Below are positions 35,289-43,900 of a stretch of DNA of 64,000 nt, piece by piece. The notes beneath the pieces were generated by a model. It ran no database searches and was not told the origin of the DNA. It saw only the letters and a program-made list of their open reading frames with translations. The translations under genes and the position numbers were made by a program. Each line of letters starts with the position of its first letter. Within the stretch, counting starts at the first letter, position 1. Origin of the DNA: Oscillibacter sp. (GTDB lineage Bacteria; Bacillota; Clostridia; Oscillospirales; Oscillospiraceae); assembly GCA_014799925.1 (NCBI GenBank), contig JAAVHC010000003.1:26107-90106 (forward strand), in the 5' to 3' direction.

Positions 35289-35757
35289 TTACTTTTCTTG
35301 CTTCGCCAAGAAAAGTAACAAAAGAAGGCGACTTAAGAGGCTCCGCCTCTTAAGAATCTCCAATTTGTTTGCTTATTTGCGCTACGACGTACCGGGTTTG
35401 GTTCTACCAAAATGCCTGCCCGGATGCGCCGGTGCTTACGTCTACCCACGGGCCCTAGCGATAGCCAGAGGAAGCTAAGCCGCTTCTGGGCTTGGTACCT
35501 GGCCACCGCCGGGAGTCCCCGAAGCAATACGGTAGGGTCTGCCGACAACATTCTATAATAGACGCAAGGCAGAGGAAACCACACCCGCAGCCCGGTTTAG
35601 ATCGGACGGACTACAGGACAAGCGCAAAACAAATCAAAACATGAGGTGCCGCCTCCGGCGACGCTCAAGGGAGTCCAGAACCGTATGGTTCTGGCGCGTT
35701 TTTGCCTACTTTTGCCGCGTGGCAAAAGTAGGCCGTCGTCCGGGCGCGGAAGCCCGG
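35289..35757 (+). mobile_element. Hairpin-ended dispersed element E2 (no cargo gene)
   Basis: 5' end: TTACTTTTCTTG / CAAGAAAAGTAA hairpin (35289-35318), linker AAAAGAAGGCGA, stem CTTAAGAGG / CCTCTTAAG, then GAATCTCC. 3' end: GGGAGTCC, stem CCAGAACC / GGTTCTGG, hairpin GCCTACTTTTGCC / GGCAAAAGTAGGC (35704-35733), GC stem CCGGGC / GCCCGG. The interior shares GACGTACCGGGTTTGGTTCTACC, AGAGGAAGCTAAGCCGCT and the CGCCGGGAGT..GGTAGGG block with E3. It fills the 615-base gap between thiI and cinA. No protein is supported in it. Confidence 0.7.
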
Positions 35758-35819
35758 AACTTCCGTATCGAAACCACTACCGTCTGCCGACTGGAGATGG
35801 CAAAGAAAGGATATTTAAG

Positions 35820-37070
35820 ATGACAGCCGAACTGATTGCCGTAGGAACGGAGCTGCTTCTGGGCAATATTGCCAACACCGATGCCCAGATGCTCTCGGAA
35901 AAATTAAGCGCTCTGGGAATCACCGTCCACCACCATACGGTGGTGGGGGACAACCCGCAGCGCCTGGAAGAGGTCCTGAAGACCGCCCGGAGGCGGGCGG
36001 ATATCATCATTACCACCGGGGGCCTGGGGCCCACCTATGACGACCTGACCAAACAGACGATCTGCAGGACCTTCGGCAGGGAGCTGGAGCTGCACGAGGA
36101 CATCCTGGAGGAAATCAGGGCATGGTTCCAGACCAAAATGGGGAAGACCATGCCGGAAAATAACGTCCAGCAGGCCATGCTGCCGGTGAACTGCACGGTG
36201 TTTGACAACCCCGTGGGCACCGCCCCCGGCTGCGCGTTTGAGGAAAACGGCGTCCATGTGCTGATGCTACCGGGGCCGCCCTTCGAGTGCCGGTACATGT
36301 TTGAAAACCGGGCGGCGCGGTATCTGGAAAAGCTGACCGACGGCGTGATCGTCAGCCACGAGATCAAGATTTTCGGCATGGGGGAAAGCTCTGTGGAGGA
36401 AGCTCTGCGGGAACCCATGACAACGCTGACCAATCCAACCCTGGCCCCCTATGCCAAGCTGAACGAGTGCATGGTCCGGGCTACCGCCAGGGCGGGTACG
36501 AGGGAGGAAGCCGAGGCCATGCTGGCACCGCTGGTGGAGCGGGTGAGGGGGATCCTGGGAGACGTGGTCTACGGCGTGGACGTGGAAAGCTTGGAAGCGG
36601 TGGTGTCCGGCCTGCTGCGGGAGCGGGGATTGACCCTCTCCGCCGCCGAAAGCTGCACGGGCGGGCTTGTGGCCAAACGGATGACGGATCTTCCCGGCGC
36701 GTCCGGGGTGTTCCGGGGCGGCGTGGTCAGCTATACCAACGGCGTGAAGGCCGGGGTGCTGGGCGTGCCGGAGGAGCTGCTGGAGAGGTTCGGCGCGGTG
36801 AGCGAGCCGGTGGCGCGGTCCATGGCGGAATGCTGCCGGAAAATCTGCGGCAGCGACCTGGCGTTGTCTGTCACCGGCGTAGCCGGACCGGACACGGATG
36901 ACCGCGGCAATGAGGTGGGAACGGTTTTTATCGCCCTGACGGACGGGAACGAGACGATTTGCAGGAAGCTATCCTGCGGCAGGGGGAGGGGCCGGGACCG
37001 GGTGCGCTCCGCCGCGGCCGGCAACGCCTTCGATATGATACGCCGCCGGCTGCTGGGACTGCCTGTCTGA
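35820..37070 (+). CDS. cinA: CinA-family protein (competence/damage-inducible, nicotinamide-nucleotide amidase type)
   Basis: 416 residues from the ATG at 35820 (AAAGGA site); the frame upstream runs through element E2 and is rejected. The N-terminal MoCF-like domain (ELIAVGTELLLGNIANTDAQ; TTGGLGPTYDDLTKQ about 63) and the C-terminal amidase domain (LSAAESCTGGLVAKRMTDLPG about 275; SVTGVAGPD about 355) are both present and full length. The C-terminal domain deamidates NMN in several bacteria; links to competence are from other species. Its ribosome site lies just outside the right end of E2. Confidence 0.94.
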   Translation: MTAELIAVGTELLLGNIANTDAQMLSEKLSALGITVHHHTVVGDNPQRLEEVLKTARRRADIIITTGGLGPTYDDLTKQTICRTFGRELELHEDILEEIRAWFQTKMGKTMPENNVQQAMLPVNCTVFDNPVGTAPGCAFEENGVHVLMLPGPPFECRYMFENRAARYLEKLTDGVIVSHEIKIFGMGESSVEEALREPMTTLTNPTLAPYAKLNECMVRATARAGTREEAEAMLAPLVERVRGILGDVVYGVDVESLEAVVSGLLRERGLTLSAAESCTGGLVAKRMTDLPGASGVFRGGVVSYTNGVKAGVLGVPEELLERFGAVSEPVARSMAECCRKICGSDLALSVTGVAGPDTDDRGNEVGTVFIALTDGNETICRKLSCGRGRGRDRVRSAAAGNAFDMIRRRLLGLPV

Positions 37071-37275
37071 CGGAAAAACAAGCGAATCATTCGTATGGTC
37101 CAATAATCTGAAAAACAGAAAAGCAAATGAGGCCGTTTTGATGGCGGCGTGATTTGAATCTGATGCTCTGGACATAGAAAATACGGGACATAAACCGCCG
37201 GTACCGGCGGACCGCTCAGCGCCAAAAGGCAAGGGGACGAGCCCCTCCTGCCGGAGGCGCGGCAAGGAGGAATTT

Positions 37276-38073
37276 ATGTCCAGAGAAAGAATGGCAGAAC
37301 CGGCCCTGGAAGATATGGCCCAGCTCCGCCGGGTGAACCGGGTCCGGCGCGCCCGGCGGAGGCGCAGGGTGCGGGGACTTCTTTTGGCTGTCTTGCTGAT
37401 GACCGCGCTGGCCCTCTATGCGGGTTATCGCACGACTCAATGGGCGGCGGCCCGGTCCACGCCCGGACAGGAAAAACAATCTTCTCAGACGCAGCCGCTC
37501 CATACGCCGGCGTCCATCCCCGCCGAACCGGCGCCGGCTGCGTCCGGCGGAGATGATGACGAAGGATCCTTCGCAAAGGATCAGCCCTTTACAGACGAGG
37601 AGTTTGAAGAGCTGACGGCGGATGTGCTGGATGAGATCGTCTGGGACGGCATGACCCGCCTGGAGCAGGCGCGGGCGGTTTTTGATTATGTCCACGATCA
37701 TATCATCTATACCGGCCACTCCGACAAGTCGGACTGGAAGACCGGCGCTTACACCGGACTGACCACCGGAAAGGGCGACTGCTTCACCTACTACGCTGTG
37801 TCCCGGGCCCTGCTGACAGCTCTGGGGATCGACAACCTGGCAGTGGAACGGGTGGGCGGCGAGACGCGGCATTTCTGGAACCTGGTCAACTGCGGCGACG
37901 GGTGGTATCACTTTGATGCCTGCCCCCGCAGCTCGAAGCTGCCGCCCTTCCTCAGTTTTATGTTTACCGACCGGCAGGCGGCGGACTTTACCGCGGAGGC
38001 AGGGCGGAATTACTACGATTTTGACGGATCCCTCCTGCCGGAGCGGGCCACCGAGACCGTGACGGAAAACTAG
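37276..38073 (+). CDS. Membrane-anchored transglutaminase-like protein
   Basis: 265 residues; ATG at 37276 behind AAGGAGG. An Arg-rich cytoplasmic start precedes one membrane helix (LLLAVLLMTALALYAGY, about 35-51) and a Pro/Ser-rich linker. The outer domain has the transglutaminase-core triad: Cys in GKGDCFTYYAVSRALL (about 169), His in RHFWNLVN (about 198) and Asp in YHFDACP (about 215). Such domains in bacteria are mostly peptidases or cross-linking enzymes at the cell surface. The TAG stop (38071-38073) is formed by the left end of the 160-bp inverted-repeat element. Confidence 0.82.
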   Translation: MSRERMAEPALEDMAQLRRVNRVRRARRRRRVRGLLLAVLLMTALALYAGYRTTQWAAARSTPGQEKQSSQTQPLHTPASIPAEPAPAASGGDDDEGSFAKDQPFTDEEFEELTADVLDEIVWDGMTRLEQARAVFDYVHDHIIYTGHSDKSDWKTGAYTGLTTGKGDCFTYYAVSRALLTALGIDNLAVERVGGETRHFWNLVNCGDGWYHFDACPRSSKLPPFLSFMFTDRQAADFTAEAGRNYYDFDGSLLPERATETVTEN

Positions 38074-38230
38074 AGCAGTTCCCAGAAATAATGAGAAAAA
38101 AGGAAGCGAGGGCAGGGAACGCAGGGCAAGGCGGAGGACACAGACGGGCTGACGCCCGTCAAGGACGACAACGCGGCCATGCGTTTTCTGGACCGCTGAA
38201 CTTTTCTCAGTATTTTTGGGTGCTGCTCTA
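38071..38230. mobile_element. 160-bp MITE-like element with 29-bp terminal inverted repeats
   Basis: Left end 38071-38099 (TAGAGCAGTTCCCAGAAATA...) and right end 38202-38230 are inverted copies matching at 25 of 29 positions, with 8-bp perfect outer ends TAGAGCAG. The interior (about 100 bp, GC-rich) also contains complementary segments and no gene. Both outer TAGs serve as stop codons of the two convergent flanking genes. Confidence 0.65.
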
Positions 38231-38491
38231 ATGCCGGGGGTGCTCCTTCACTACCTGGGCGGCCTGTACCAGCGCGGTCCGTATATCGGTCATGTGCTGG
38301 ATCCGCATGGTATCCGCTTTGCTGATAACGCTGCCGGACTGGGTCACCACATACCGGGGAGGAAGATGATTGAGCGCATAGGCGACCATATCATTCCGGC
38401 AAAACTCACATGTGCAGCAATCCAGCTCTGGAAGGACGATATCCAGTGTATCTTCAACCATTGTTTCCATCATATTCTGGTACATTTTCAT
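38228..38491 (-). CDS. ComFB-family small protein
   Basis: 87 residues: MKMYQNMMETMVEDTLDIVL followed by LDCCTCEFCRNDMVAYALN, the cysteine cluster (CCxCxxC) of the late-competence ComFB family, then NHLPPRYV. ComFB-like proteins in cyanobacteria bind cyclic di-nucleotides; the Bacillus protein's function is unclear. The gene stands alone and is divergent from whiA. Its TAG stop is the terminal triplet of the MITE-like element. Confidence 0.85.
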   Translation of the reverse strand: MKMYQNMMETMVEDTLDIVLPELDCCTCEFCRNDMVAYALNHLPPRYVVTQSGSVISKADTMRIQHMTDIRTALVQAAQVVKEHPRH

Positions 38492-38626
38492 GATGATCCC
38501 TCCTTGCTTTTTTTATACCACCTGAATGAGAAATTGTCAATCCATGATTCTCACGGCATCCGCTCCGCCGCGGAACGGGTGCCGCCGGAGCGGAAAAATC
38601 CGGGCAGGCAATTTTTCCGGCCGACA

Positions 38627-38655
38627 TTGATTTACGTGCCGGAAGATGGTATACT
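38627..38655 (+). promoter_or_regulatory. Sigma-A promoter of whiA
   Basis: TTGATT (38627-38632), 17-base spacer, TATACT (38650-38655), 31 bases upstream of the whiA ATG. Confidence 0.8.
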
Positions 38656-38685
38656 GAAACAGAAATAAACGCGGGAGGCGGGGCC

Positions 38686-39579
38686 ATGTCTTTTTCCAGC
38701 GATGTAAAAACCGAATTATGCCGGACGGGGCTGGACAGACCGTGCTGCGCCAGGGCGGAGGCGTACGGCGCGCTGCTGTACGGAAACACCTTTACCCCGC
38801 AGGAGGTGCGGCTGATTACGGAGAGTGAAAGCTTCGCGGCGCGGCTGCCCGCGCTGCTGGGCCGGGCCTTCGGACTGAAATTTGACCGCATGCCCGGGGA
38901 GGGAGAGCGGAAATACATTTTCCAGCTGACCGGCGAAGAGAAAATCCGCCGGATCATTGACGCCTTTGGCTTTGACTCCCGGCAGAGCCCGGTGCTGCAT
39001 ATCAATTTCGGGCTGCTGGAGGAGGAGTGCTGCCGGGCCGCGTTTTTGCGGGGCGCGTTCCTGGCGGGAGGGAGCGTGACGGAACCCAGCAAGCGCTACC
39101 ACATGGAGCTGGTGACCAGCCATGCCCAGGCCAGCCGGGAGATGCAGGCGCTGTTGACGGACATGGGCCGTCAGCCGGGGCAGACCACCCGGAACGGCAG
39201 CCGGGTCACCTATTTCAAGAGCAGCGAGCAGATTGAGGAATTGCTGACCCTTATGGGCGCGCCGGTGTCCGCCATGGCGCTGATGAACACAAAAGCGGAG
39301 AAGGAGCTGCGTAACGGCGTGAACCGCCGGGTGAACTGTGAGGCGGCCAACCTGGACAAGGCGGTGGACGCCGCCCAGGAACAGCTGGAGGCCATCCGGC
39401 GGCTGTATGAGCTGGACCGGGTGGAGGGACTGTCCGCGCCGCTGAAGGAGACCATCATTCTCCGGGAGACCTATCCGGAGCTGACCCTGAGCCAGCTGGC
39501 GGAGGAGTTCGACCCGCCCATCACCAAGAGCTGCCTCAACCACCGGCTCCGGAAGCTGGTGGAGCTGAGCAGGACATAG
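38686..39579 (+). CDS. whiA: DNA-binding protein WhiA
   Basis: 297 residues. The N-terminal LAGLIDADG-like domain begins SFSSDVKTELCR and contains RGAFLAGGSVTEPSKRYHMEL (about 125-145); the C-terminal HTH ends FDPPITKSCLNHRLRKLVEL. In Firmicutes WhiA influences cell division and chromosome segregation; in actinomycetes it is a sporulation regulator. In many Firmicutes it follows rapZ and yvcK, but neither is present here. The stop is 17 bp before the metallo-hydrolase gene, so they may be co-transcribed. Confidence 0.94.
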   Translation: MSFSSDVKTELCRTGLDRPCCARAEAYGALLYGNTFTPQEVRLITESESFAARLPALLGRAFGLKFDRMPGEGERKYIFQLTGEEKIRRIIDAFGFDSRQSPVLHINFGLLEEECCRAAFLRGAFLAGGSVTEPSKRYHMELVTSHAQASREMQALLTDMGRQPGQTTRNGSRVTYFKSSEQIEELLTLMGAPVSAMALMNTKAEKELRNGVNRRVNCEAANLDKAVDAAQEQLEAIRRLYELDRVEGLSAPLKETIILRETYPELTLSQLAEEFDPPITKSCLNHRLRKLVELSRT

Positions 39580-39595
39580 AGAGAAGGGAACGGCC

Positions 39596-40390
39596 ATGAA
39601 AATTACCGCGCTGGTAGAAAACAAATCAGACTGCGATCTGACGCCGGTCCACGGACTGGCCCTGTATATCGAAACGGAGAAGCACAAGCTGCTGTTCGAC
39701 CTGGGACCGGACGATACCCTGCTGAAAAACGCGGAAAAGCGGGGCATCGACCTGTCGCTGGCGGATACGGTTGTAATATCCCACGGGCATTTCGACCACG
39801 GCGGCGCTCTGGCAGCCTTCCTGAAGATCAATCATAGAGCGAAGATCTACATCCAGCGCCGGGCGTTTGAGAAGCACTTCTCCAAGTCGCTGGGGTTCCT
39901 CAAGGTCCCGATCGGCCTGGACCGGAAGCTGATGGAGCATCCCCAGGTGGTCCTGCTGGAGGGGGAGCGGCAGATCGACGAGGAGCTGCTGCTGTTCACG
40001 GTGACGGATACCTTGAAATGTCATTCCACGGCCAACGACACGCTGTATGATGAAGCTGGACCGGATGCCTTTGCCCATGAGCAGAATCTGGTGATCTTCG
40101 GGAAGAAAAACGCGTTGGTCATGGGCTGCGGACACTGCGGCGTGGTCAACATCCTGGAACGGGCGCGGGAGTACGGCCCCGGCGTCTGCGTGGGAGGGTA
40201 TCATTTGATTGTGCCTGTGACGAAAAAGTCCGTGCCGCAGGATATCCTGGAGGGAATCGCCGGCGAGCTGAAGCGGTACGATATGGATTTCTACACCTGC
40301 CACTGTACGGGGGAGGAAGCGTTCCGTTTTCTGGCGGACCGCCTGCCCCGGATGCATTACCTGTCATGCGGGGAAGAAATCGTGATTTAA
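39596..40390 (+). CDS. Metallo-beta-lactamase-fold hydrolase
   Basis: 264 residues. The metal site is VVISHGHFDHGG (about 61-72, HxHxDH as HGHFDH), with later ligands in GCGHCGVVNIL (about 180) and CHCTGEEAF (about 234). It fits the MBL subgroup with small-molecule or tetrahydromethanopterin-type annotations in methanogens, but the real substrate in Firmicutes is unknown. Cytoplasmic, no signal peptide. Translation starts behind GAAGGGAA, 17 bp after whiA. A canonical parS site starts 4 bases after its stop codon. Confidence 0.85.
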   Translation: MKITALVENKSDCDLTPVHGLALYIETEKHKLLFDLGPDDTLLKNAEKRGIDLSLADTVVISHGHFDHGGALAAFLKINHRAKIYIQRRAFEKHFSKSLGFLKVPIGLDRKLMEHPQVVLLEGERQIDEELLLFTVTDTLKCHSTANDTLYDEAGPDAFAHEQNLVIFGKKNALVMGCGHCGVVNILERAREYGPGVCVGGYHLIVPVTKKSVPQDILEGIAGELKRYDMDFYTCHCTGEEAFRFLADRLPRMHYLSCGEEIVI

Positions 40391-40393
40391 AAA

Positions 40394-40409
40394 TGTTTCA
40401 CGTGAAACA
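40394..40409. promoter_or_regulatory. parS centromere site
   Basis: TGTTTCACGTGAAACA, the exact 16-bp palindromic binding site of ParB (Spo0J), which loads SMC and drives origin segregation. It lies in the gap between the metallo-hydrolase and dnaE, immediately before element E3. Confidence 0.93.
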
Positions 40410-40423
40410 TATGTTCTAAAATC

Positions 40424-40447
40424 AAGTGCAACTGGAGTTGCACTTGA
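40424..40447 (+). terminator. Hairpin after the whiA-metallo-hydrolase unit
   Basis: CAAGTGCAACT-gg-AGTTGCACTTG, a perfect 11-bp stem with GAAAA after it. No T-run on the plus strand. Confidence 0.45.
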
Positions 40448-40461
40448 AAAGCGGGCGGGAC

Positions 40462-40899
40462 ATTCTTTTCCCTTGTGGGAAAAGAATCAAAAGCACCCTC
40501 AAGGGGCTTTGGCCCCTTGAGAATCCCCGAATGTTTTGATGATTAACGCTGCGACGTACCGGGTTTGGTTCTACCCAAATGCTTACCCAAATGCGCCGGT
40601 GCCTGCGTCTACCCACGAGTTCTAACGGACCCAGAGGAAGCTAAGCCGCTGCTTTAATCGGTGCATACCATCGCCGGGAGTTCCCAAAGCAGTATGGTAG
40701 GGGCTGCCGATGACCACACTAAAATAGGTGCAGAAGTGGAACGAAGCGGACGGCAGTACGGCAGACAAAACCAGACTGTGCCACGGGCGCAAAAATAATA
40801 ATAAAAGTAAGGGATTCCAAAACCGCACGGTTTTGGTGGTTTTTTGCCTACTTTTTGTCCACACAAAAAGTAGGCCGCCGTCCGGGCGCGGGAGCCCGG
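40462..40899 (+). mobile_element. Hairpin-ended dispersed element E3 (no cargo gene)
   Basis: 5' end: ATTCTTTTCCC / GGGAAAAGAAT hairpin (40462-40487), linker CAAAAGCACC, stem CTCAAGGGGC / GCCCCTTGAG, GAATCCCC. 3' end: GGGATTCC, stem CCAAAACC / GGTTTTGG, hairpin GCCTACTTTTTGT / ACAAAAAGTAGGC (40846-40875), GC stem CCGGGC / GCCCGG (40882-40899). The interior resembles E2 throughout and the right arm of E1 in its 3' half. The element occupies most of the 570-base gap before dnaE and holds no supported gene. Confidence 0.72.
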
Positions 40900-40963
40900 G
40901 CTATCAATAAGAAACGATCGGCCCTGCGCCCGCAGGGCGCATAGAAAGATGAGAGGAAAAGAA

Positions 40964-43900
40964 ATGTCATTTGTCCACCTCCACGTCCATACCGAATACA
41001 GCCTTCTGGACGGTTTCTGCAAAATCAACGGCCTGGCGAAAAGAATCAAGGAGCTGGGCCAGACCGCGGTGGCGGTCACGGACCACGGCGTCATGTACGG
41101 GGCCGTCGACTTCTACCGTGCCTGTAGGGCCGAGGGCGTCAAGCCCATCATCGGCTGCGAGGTCTATGTGACGCCAACCGGGCGAACCCGGTTCGACCGG
41201 GTCCACGAGCTGGACGCGGAAAGCCGTCACTTGGTCCTGCTGTGCCGCAATGAGGAGGGATATAAAAACCTCAGCTATATGGTCAGCAAGGGCTTCGTGG
41301 AGGGCTTCTACATCAAGCCCCGGATCGACATGGAACTGCTGAAAAACCACAGCGGCGGGCTCATCGCCCTGTCCGCCTGCCTGGCGGGGGAGATCCCCAG
41401 GCGGCTCATCAACGGCGCCTATGACAGCGCGAAAGCCTACGCCCTGGAAATGCGGGATATTTTCGGCCCCGACGGGTTCTACCTGGAGCTTCAGGACCAC
41501 GGCATCCGGAACCAGGCCATTGTGAATCAGGGATTGCTGCGCATCCACGAGGAGACCGGCATCCCGCTGGTGTGTACCAACGACTGCCACTACCTGGCCC
41601 CGGAGGACGCGGAGGCCCACGACGTACTGCTGTGCATCCAGACCGGCAAGATGGTGGAGGACGAGAAGCGGATGCGCTACGAGCCCCGCAATTTCTACGT
41701 CCGCTCCACGGAGGAAATGGAGAAATTATTCAGACAGTATCCGGACGCCGTCGAGAACACCGGTCGGATCGCCGGGCTGTGCAATCTGGAATTTACCTTC
41801 GGCAAGTACCACCTGCCGGAGTTCAGGGTGCCGGAGGGGGAGACCTCCCAGACCTATATCCGGAAGCTGTGCGAGGAGGGCTTCGCCCGGAAGTACCGGG
41901 GACGGCATCCGGAATACCACCAGCAGCTGGACTATGAGCTGAACATGATCGAGACCATGGGCTTTACCGACTATTTCCTCATCGTCTCTGACTTTGTCCG
42001 GTATGCCCGCGGGAAGGGAATCCCGGTGGGGCCGGGGCGCGGCTCCGCCGCCGGGAGCATGGTGGCTTACTGTCTGGACATCACCGACGTGGAGCCCATG
42101 AAGTACGGCCTGTACTTCGAGCGCTTCCTGAACCCGGAACGGGTGAGTATGCCGGATATCGACATGGACTTCGGCGATACCCGCCGGGACGAGGTCGTCG
42201 AGTATGTCCGCCGGAAGTACGGCGACGACCGGGTGGCCCAGATCGTCACCTTCGGCACCATGGCCGCCCGGGGCGCCATCCGGGACGTGGGCCGGGTGCT
42301 GAATATGCCCTACGCCGATGTGGACCTGGTGGCCAAGCAGGTGCCCAGCGGCCCCGGCGCGCTGCACATCACGCTGGACGAGGCGCTGCGGCTGAGCAAG
42401 CCCCTGAAGGATATGTACGAGGGCGACGAGCGGATCAAAAAGCTCATCGACACCGCCAAGTCGCTGGAGGGCGTGCCCCGTCACGCCTCCACCCACGCCG
42501 CCGGGGTGGTCATCACCAAGAATCCGGTGTATACCTATGTCCCGCTGGCCAGAAACGATGAAACCATCGTTTGCCAGTACTCCATGGTCACGCTGGAAGA
42601 GCTGGGCCTGCTGAAAATGGACTTTTTGGGCCTTCGCAACCTGACGGTGCTGGACGACGCGGTGGAAATGGTGCGGCGGCGGAATCCGGAGTTCAGCCTG
42701 GAGGACGTGCGGGAGGGGGACCAGGCGGTCTATGACATGCTCACCCAGGGAAAAACCAGCGGCGTGTTCCAGATGGAGTCCGCCGGGATGACCGGGGTGT
42801 GCGTGGGGCTGAAGCCCCAGTCCATCGAGGACCTGACGGCCATCGTGGCCCTGTACCGTCCGGGGCCTATGGAATCCATCCCGCGGTTCATCGCCTGCAA
42901 GCATGACCCGAAGCTGGTGACCTACAAGCACCCGGCCCTGGAACCAATTCTCTCCATTACCTACGGGTGCATCGTCTATCAGGAGCAGGTCATGCAGATT
43001 TTCCAGCAGCTGGCGGGCTACTCCCTGGGACAGGCCGACATGGTCCGCCGGGCCATGAGCAAGAAGAAGGCCAAGGATATCGCCAGGGAGCAGGAGGCGT
43101 TTCTCCACGGCGATCGGTTGCGGAACATCGCCGGCTGCGTGGCAAACGGCATTCCGGAGGACATTGCCCAGGCCATTTACGATGAAATCTACGATTTCGC
43201 CAACTATGCCTTCAACAAGGCCCACGCGGTCTGCTACGCGGTGGTGGCCTATCAGACGGCGTGGTTCAAGTACTACTATCCCAAGGAGTACATGGCATCC
43301 CTGCTGACCAGCGTACTGGATGTGTCCGACAAGGTGGCGGAGTATATCGGCGAGTGCCGGGAGATGGGCATTGCCCTGCTGCCGCCGGACGTGAATCAGT
43401 CCAGGGACAGCTTCACGGTGGAGGAGGGGGGTATCCGGTTCGGGCTGGTTGCCATCAAGAATATCGGCCGGGGCTTCATTCAGAATGTGGTGAAGGAGAG
43501 GGAGGCCAACGGGAGCTTTACCGGCTTTCAGGATTTCTGCCAGCGGATGTATGGAACGGACATGAATAAACGAGCGCTGGAGAATCTGATCCGGGCGGGA
43601 GCCTTTGACAGCTTCGGGGCCTTCCGCAGCCAGCTGATTGCCGTCAGCGACAAGCTGCTGGACTCCATCGCCGGGAGCCGCCGGCAGAACGTGGAGGGAC
43701 AGCTGGACTTTTTTGGCATGAATTCTTCCCAGGAGCGGGCGGCCTCCTTCCATGTCCATCTGCCGGATATCCCGGAATACGCACTGGAGGAGCGGATGCG
43801 GCAGGAGCGGGAGGTTACGGGGATGTACCTCTCCGGCCATCCCATGAACGCTTTCCGGGACGCGGTCCGGAAGGCCGGGGCGGTCCATATCGGCTCCATC

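Noticed and set aside
35646..35819. N-terminal extension of CinA through element E2
   Set aside because: Repeat-derived sequence without similarity; normal CinA length is reached from 35820.
40391..40420. Replication origin
   Set aside because: Only one parS site is present; no dnaA, dnaN or cluster of DnaA boxes was seen, so origin proximity is only inferred.
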